6,345 bases of DNA, from assembly GCA_028712915.1 (NCBI GenBank), contig JAQTPJ010000050.1, positions 1 to 6,345 of the forward strand. The letters are read 5' to 3'. The translations under genes and the position numbers were made by a program. This DNA comes from Candidatus Omnitrophota bacterium. Lineage in GTDB: Bacteria > Omnitrophota > Gorgyraeia > Velamenicoccales > JABMQK01. Under the pieces are notes generated by a model. It was given only the letters and a program-made list of their open reading frames with translations. It made no database searches and was not told the origin of the DNA. Within the stretch, counting starts at the first letter, position 1. The number at the start of each line of letters is the position of its first letter. Positions 4,526 through 6,345 of the stretch are shown here, piece after piece.

Positions 4526-5257
4526 TTATCCTTTCTTCGGGTTTATCATCTCTGCGATTGCTCTGAATACTTTATTTATCTGTTCCGAAGTCATACAAGT
4601 TCCAATACCGTTATAACCTAAAGACTCATCTGCGACTTTAATCAGTTTCTCCACGCTCGCTCTTTCTTTCATCTGGGAGAGTTCAGCCCGTAAGGTTAAT
4701 ATTTCATATCCTGGAGTTCCAGCCAAGACAATTACTTTCTTCTTTAGCTTATCTTCCAACTCGCTTATCTTCTTATCTTTCTCCTCTAAAAGAAGTTGGC
4801 ATTTATGAGTATTGCCATTTGCTTCAGATACTTCCTTCTCTTTCTCCGCAAGGACGGATTGCAATTTTAAATATTTATCCCATAAGTCTTGGCAGTCCTG
4901 AAATGAAGCTGACCATCCATAATCGCCCTTTTTTACTTCATTCTTGCCTGTTGCATAACCTAAAGCTACAACACCACAAGCGGCTAATTGCACTCTTGTC
5001 TGTTCCAAATCCATCTTCAACTTGGCTACGATGGGGAGGCAGAGGGAACGAGCTTTATTAAACTCTATCCCAAAACATCCTGAACAATCCCCCATACAAC
5101 CTTGACTATGTTCAATATTCTTTTCTTCCGGCAACTCTTTCGAAACGGAAATGACGGATTGGGCAGTATCAACCAATACTTTTAAATGCGGTCCTAAACT
5201 TGCTTCATTTAACTTATTAAAAAACTCAATCGCTTCCCTTACCCTAATCTCGTCCAT
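4526..5257 (-). CDS. Coiled-coil phage protein with CxxxCxxC motif, function unknown
   Basis: This is a 243-residue soluble protein. The N-terminal helical part (1-45) is followed by a CMGDCSGC cluster (C54, C58, C61) that could bind metal, then heptad-like helices (about 70-95, 132-178 and 186-205), and a C-terminal segment GTCMTSEQINKVFRAIAEMI. The centre, VQLAACGVVALGYATG ... GWSASFQDCQDLWDKYLKL, matches a pattern (LAxCGVxAxxN..., WSASxQDVxxxVDxxxxLR) I recall from many uncharacterised phage early proteins. Such proteins have no known function. The start at 5257 has an ideal AAGGAGG (5269-5263) formed by the last codons of the 64-residue gene, and the two genes meet as TAA-ATG, so they are coupled. 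It may be a structural or scaffolding partner in the replication complex, but that is only a guess from its coiled coils. Confidence 0.82.
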   Translation of the reverse strand: MDEIRVREAIEFFNKLNEASLGPHLKVLVDTAQSVISVSKELPEEKNIEHSQGCMGDCSGCFGIEFNKARSLCLPIVAKLKMDLEQTRVQLAACGVVALGYATGKNEVKKGDYGWSASFQDCQDLWDKYLKLQSVLAEKEKEVSEANGNTHKCQLLLEEKDKKISELEDKLKKKVIVLAGTPGYEILTLRAELSQMKERASVEKLIKVADESLGYNGIGTCMTSEQINKVFRAIAEMINPKKG

Positions 5258-5452
5258 TTAGACCTCCTTATTATCTGATATTGTTGGACAAGCATTTCTG
5301 CCATACCAAGTTTCCCGCATTTGAGTTGCCTGATTAAAACTATTTAGGCAATCTTGTAAATACTCCGCAAGAATAAAATCAGGGGTATTACTATCGTTTT
5401 CCTTGCAATAACGATTTATTAGTTGTTCCAATTCTTTTTTAAAATCACCCAT
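5258..5452 (-). CDS. Small conserved phage protein, function unknown (64 aa)
   Basis: A 64-residue protein with the central motif SNTPDFILAEYLQDCL followed by FNQATQMRETWYGR. The pattern LINR-x-ENxSNTPDFILAxYLxxCLxxFxxAxxxRxxWYG is one I recognise from many phage genomes, always as a short protein of unknown function. It has no signal peptide, membrane segment or catalytic motif. The start at 5452 is served by GGGAGGG (5466-5460) with a 7-base spacer; an out-of-frame ATG at 5459 closes after four codons. Its last codons (AAG GAG GTC) double as the ribosome binding site of the next gene. Conservation suggests a real, perhaps regulatory or host-directed, role, but none is established. Confidence 0.8.
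   Translation of the reverse strand: MGDFKKELEQLINRYCKENDSNTPDFILAEYLQDCLNSFNQATQMRETWYGRNACPTISDNKEV
5263..5269 (-). promoter_or_regulatory. Ribosome binding site inside the upstream gene's last codons
   Basis: AAGGAGG, a near-perfect anti-16S match, lies 5 bases before the ATG at 5257 and at the same time encodes the Lys-Glu end of the 64-residue protein. This fixes the start of the 243-residue gene and implies coupled translation. Confidence 0.85.
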
Positions 5453-5477
5453 CTCCCATCCCTCCCTCGGTTAGTGG

Positions 5478-6104
5478 TTAAAGTAAATTTTCCATTGTTT
5501 GATTTATTCTTCTTTCGGAGATTTTAAAGTATTCGGGCGATATTTCTATACCGATGAAGTTTCGATTTAATTGTTTACAAGCTAAACCCGTAGAACCTTC
5601 ACCCATAAATGGGTCAATTACTGTATCACCCACGCTAGAATGACACTCAACTAAATGTTTCATAAGTTCCATATTTTTAGGCGTTCTATGTTTACTCCCA
5701 GTTTTAGGGTTATCCTTATTTCGGGAAGTATTTGCGGTGTTCATTAAAATCCAATTCCTTTTTTGTTGCAATTTTCTTGGCTTACCTTTCACAAAATAAA
5801 TTATAGGATACCAAGCATCTATCATACCCAAATGCTGTCTATATTGTGAAAAGTTTTTAATTACTGCATAAATATCGTGCTTAAATTCAGGGCGTTTTAA
5901 ATTTTTCTTTGTAGAAAATATAAAAGCATAGCAACCATTTTTTAATACTCGCATACTTTCTTTGAATAGAAAATCATAGTAATCTTTTTTATCCCAATCT
6001 GCTATTCCAATACCATAAGGAGGGTCGGTTAATACCAAATCCACCGAATTATCTGGTATCGTTTTCACCACTTCCAAACAATCGCCTGATCTTAAATCAA
6101 TCAT
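5478..6104 (-). CDS. DNA N6-adenine / N4-cytosine methyltransferase (beta class, orphan)
   Basis: This 208-residue enzyme transfers a methyl group from S-adenosylmethionine to an exocyclic amino group in DNA. The catalytic motif IV, TDPPYG (26-31), precedes the SAM-binding motif I, DPFMGEGSTG (164-173), which is the beta-class order. TPKNMELMKHLV (141-152) sits where motif X is expected, and NRNFIGIEISPEYF (180-193) continues the SAM pocket. The region between (about 40-135) holds the target-recognition part; the target sequence cannot be read from it. DPPY favours adenine, but cytosine-N4 is possible. The length is typical of small phage methylases and all motifs are intact. The start at 6104 has AGGAGG (6119-6114), 9 bases upstream. 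No restriction gene is nearby, so it is probably an orphan that protects phage DNA from host restriction or marks it for regulation. Confidence 0.93.
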   Translation of the reverse strand: MIDLRSGDCLEVVKTIPDNSVDLVLTDPPYGIGIADWDKKDYYDFLFKESMRVLKNGCYAFIFSTKKNLKRPEFKHDIYAVIKNFSQYRQHLGMIDAWYPIIYFVKGKPRKLQQKRNWILMNTANTSRNKDNPKTGSKHRTPKNMELMKHLVECHSSVGDTVIDPFMGEGSTGLACKQLNRNFIGIEISPEYFKISERRINQTMENLL

Positions 6105-6146
6105 TCCCTCGCCCCTCCTTTTTCGCCATCATATTTATAAAGACAA

Positions 6147-6162
6147 GGGCGGTTGCCCGCCC
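6147..6162 (-). terminator. GC hairpin with GCAA tetraloop between the X-Gly gene and the methylase
   Basis: Minus-strand GGGCGG (6162-6157), loop GCAA and CCGCCC (6152-6147), followed by TTGTCTTTATAAATAT. The stem is perfect and closed by a GNRA tetraloop, so it should be very stable. The following U-rich stretch is interrupted, so termination would be partial at best. It starts 8 bases after the TGA of the X-Gly ORF. It may instead protect or separate mRNA segments, or tune readthrough of that stop. Confidence 0.55.
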
Positions 6163-6169
6163 AAGAATA

Positions 6170-6307
6170 TCAGCCATAGCCATTGCCATAGCCATAGCCA
6201 GAGCCAGAGCCATCGCCATAGCCATTGCCATAGCCAGAGCCAGAGCCAGAGCCATAGCCAGAGCCATTGCCATAGCCAGTATCTAAAACTTCATTTATTT
6301 CTGCCAC
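6170..6307 (-). CDS. X-Gly dipeptide-repeat micro-protein (45 aa)
   Basis: A short leader, MAEINEVLDTG, is followed by 17 X-Gly dipeptides in which X is Tyr (7), Ser (6), Asn (3) or Asp (1). Glycine makes up 18 of 45 residues. The chain should be disordered and sticky, since Tyr/Gly-rich repeats are known from condensate-forming and adhesive proteins. The start is a GTG at 6307, chosen because AGGGGGTG (6320-6313) lies 5 bases upstream. I recall phage proteins with similar GYGSGDG repeats, often placed ahead of a C-terminal domain; here the ORF ends right after the repeat at a TGA. The same frame beyond that TGA stays open for 22 codons to the methylase start. No function is established for such proteins. 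It would be the first gene of the visible operon. Confidence 0.7.
   Translation of the reverse strand: MAEINEVLDTGYGNGSGYGSGSGSGYGNGYGDGSGSGYGYGNGYG
6173..6277 (-). repeat. Imperfect hexanucleotide tandem repeat (GGCNNT)
   Basis: On the minus strand, 17 units of NNTGGC follow an initial GGC. Every Gly codon is GGC and every other codon ends in T (TAT, TCT, AAT or GAT), so variation is limited to the first two bases of the variable codon. The tract can gain or lose units without changing frame. Confidence 0.95.
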
Positions 6308-6345
6308 TTTTTCACCCCCTGAATGGATTTCTTTGCCTTAGTGGT
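6295..6345 (-). CDS. Possible C-terminus of an upstream gene cut by the window edge
   Basis: A minus-strand frame is open from the edge and ends at a TAA (6297-6295), reading TTKAKKSIQGVKKWQK, a Lys-rich tail of plausible type. It would overlap the X-Gly start by 13 bases, in line with the packing elsewhere. A second frame also stays open to a TGA near 6314, so the choice is not secure. Too short to name. Confidence 0.25.
   Translation of the reverse strand, partial: TTKAKKSIQGVKKWQK

Noticed and set aside
6147..6172. Selenocysteine insertion (UGA plus downstream hairpin)
   Set aside because: The GCAA tetraloop lacks the G and U expected in a bacterial SECIS apical loop, and the repeat gives no selenoprotein-like context.
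6170..6172. TGA reassigned to Trp or Gly
   Set aside because: TGA ends other genes here at exact ATGA overlaps (3001-2999, 2005-2003), Trp is encoded by TGG, and no long gene has an internal TGA.
6173..6277. CRISPR array
   Set aside because: Units are six bases with no spacers; this is a coding tandem repeat.

Overview
The window reads as part of a temperate or lytic tailed-phage (Caudoviricetes) or prophage early region. Every supported gene lies on the minus strand, so transcription runs from the right edge to the left. The evidence is the gene content (RusA-type resolvase, phage replication initiator, SMC/Rad50-like ATPase, orphan DNA methyltransferase, two HNH proteins, several tiny phage-type proteins) and the packing, with ATGA and TAAATG junctions and strong AGGAGG-like ribosome binding sites. 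The standard bacterial code fits: TGA closes several genes at ATGA overlaps, and no long gene has an internal TGA. The host cannot be named. Strong Shine-Dalgarno sites and moderate-to-low GC would suit a Bacillota host, but this is inference. I see no structural, integrase, lysis, tRNA or CRISPR elements.

Layout in transcription order. At 6345-6170 a very small protein consists mostly of X-Gly dipeptides (Tyr/Ser/Asn/Asp-Gly) encoded by a hexanucleotide repeat. A GC-rich hairpin follows (6147-6162). Next come a beta-class DNA methyltransferase (6104-5478), a conserved 64-residue phage protein (5452-5258), and a 243-residue coiled-coil phage protein (5257-4526). Directly coupled to that is a 30-codon relic (4525-4433) that looks like the start of a common phage gene cut off at a homopolymer-rich junction. 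An HNH endonuclease gene (4402-3923) with its own promoter sits just beyond the junction, and its transcript is predicted to be leaderless. The stretch 3892-3749 holds two stacked hairpins and a possible 47-residue ORF, immediately before the replication initiator's ribosome binding site.

The core replication/recombination block then runs as a tight overlapping operon: replication initiator (3739-2999, with candidate origin repeats inside the gene), a 69-residue protein, RusA (2799-2377), a 35-residue micro-ORF, an 86-residue phage protein, and an SMC-like ATPase (2006-582). A second HNH gene (613-107) overlaps the ATPase 3' end. A near-consensus promoter at 61-33 would start a further leftward transcript that leaves the window.

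How it may work together (inference): the initiator opens the origin and recruits the host helicase, the ATPase and RusA handle recombination intermediates, and the methyltransferase modifies phage or host DNA. The two HNH genes look like later insertions: both sit at gene ends, their base composition looks more AT-rich, and one coincides with a broken gene. The most interesting spots are the X-Gly micro-protein with its readable tail, the structured RNA before the initiator gene, and the HNH insertion site with its leaderless promoter.
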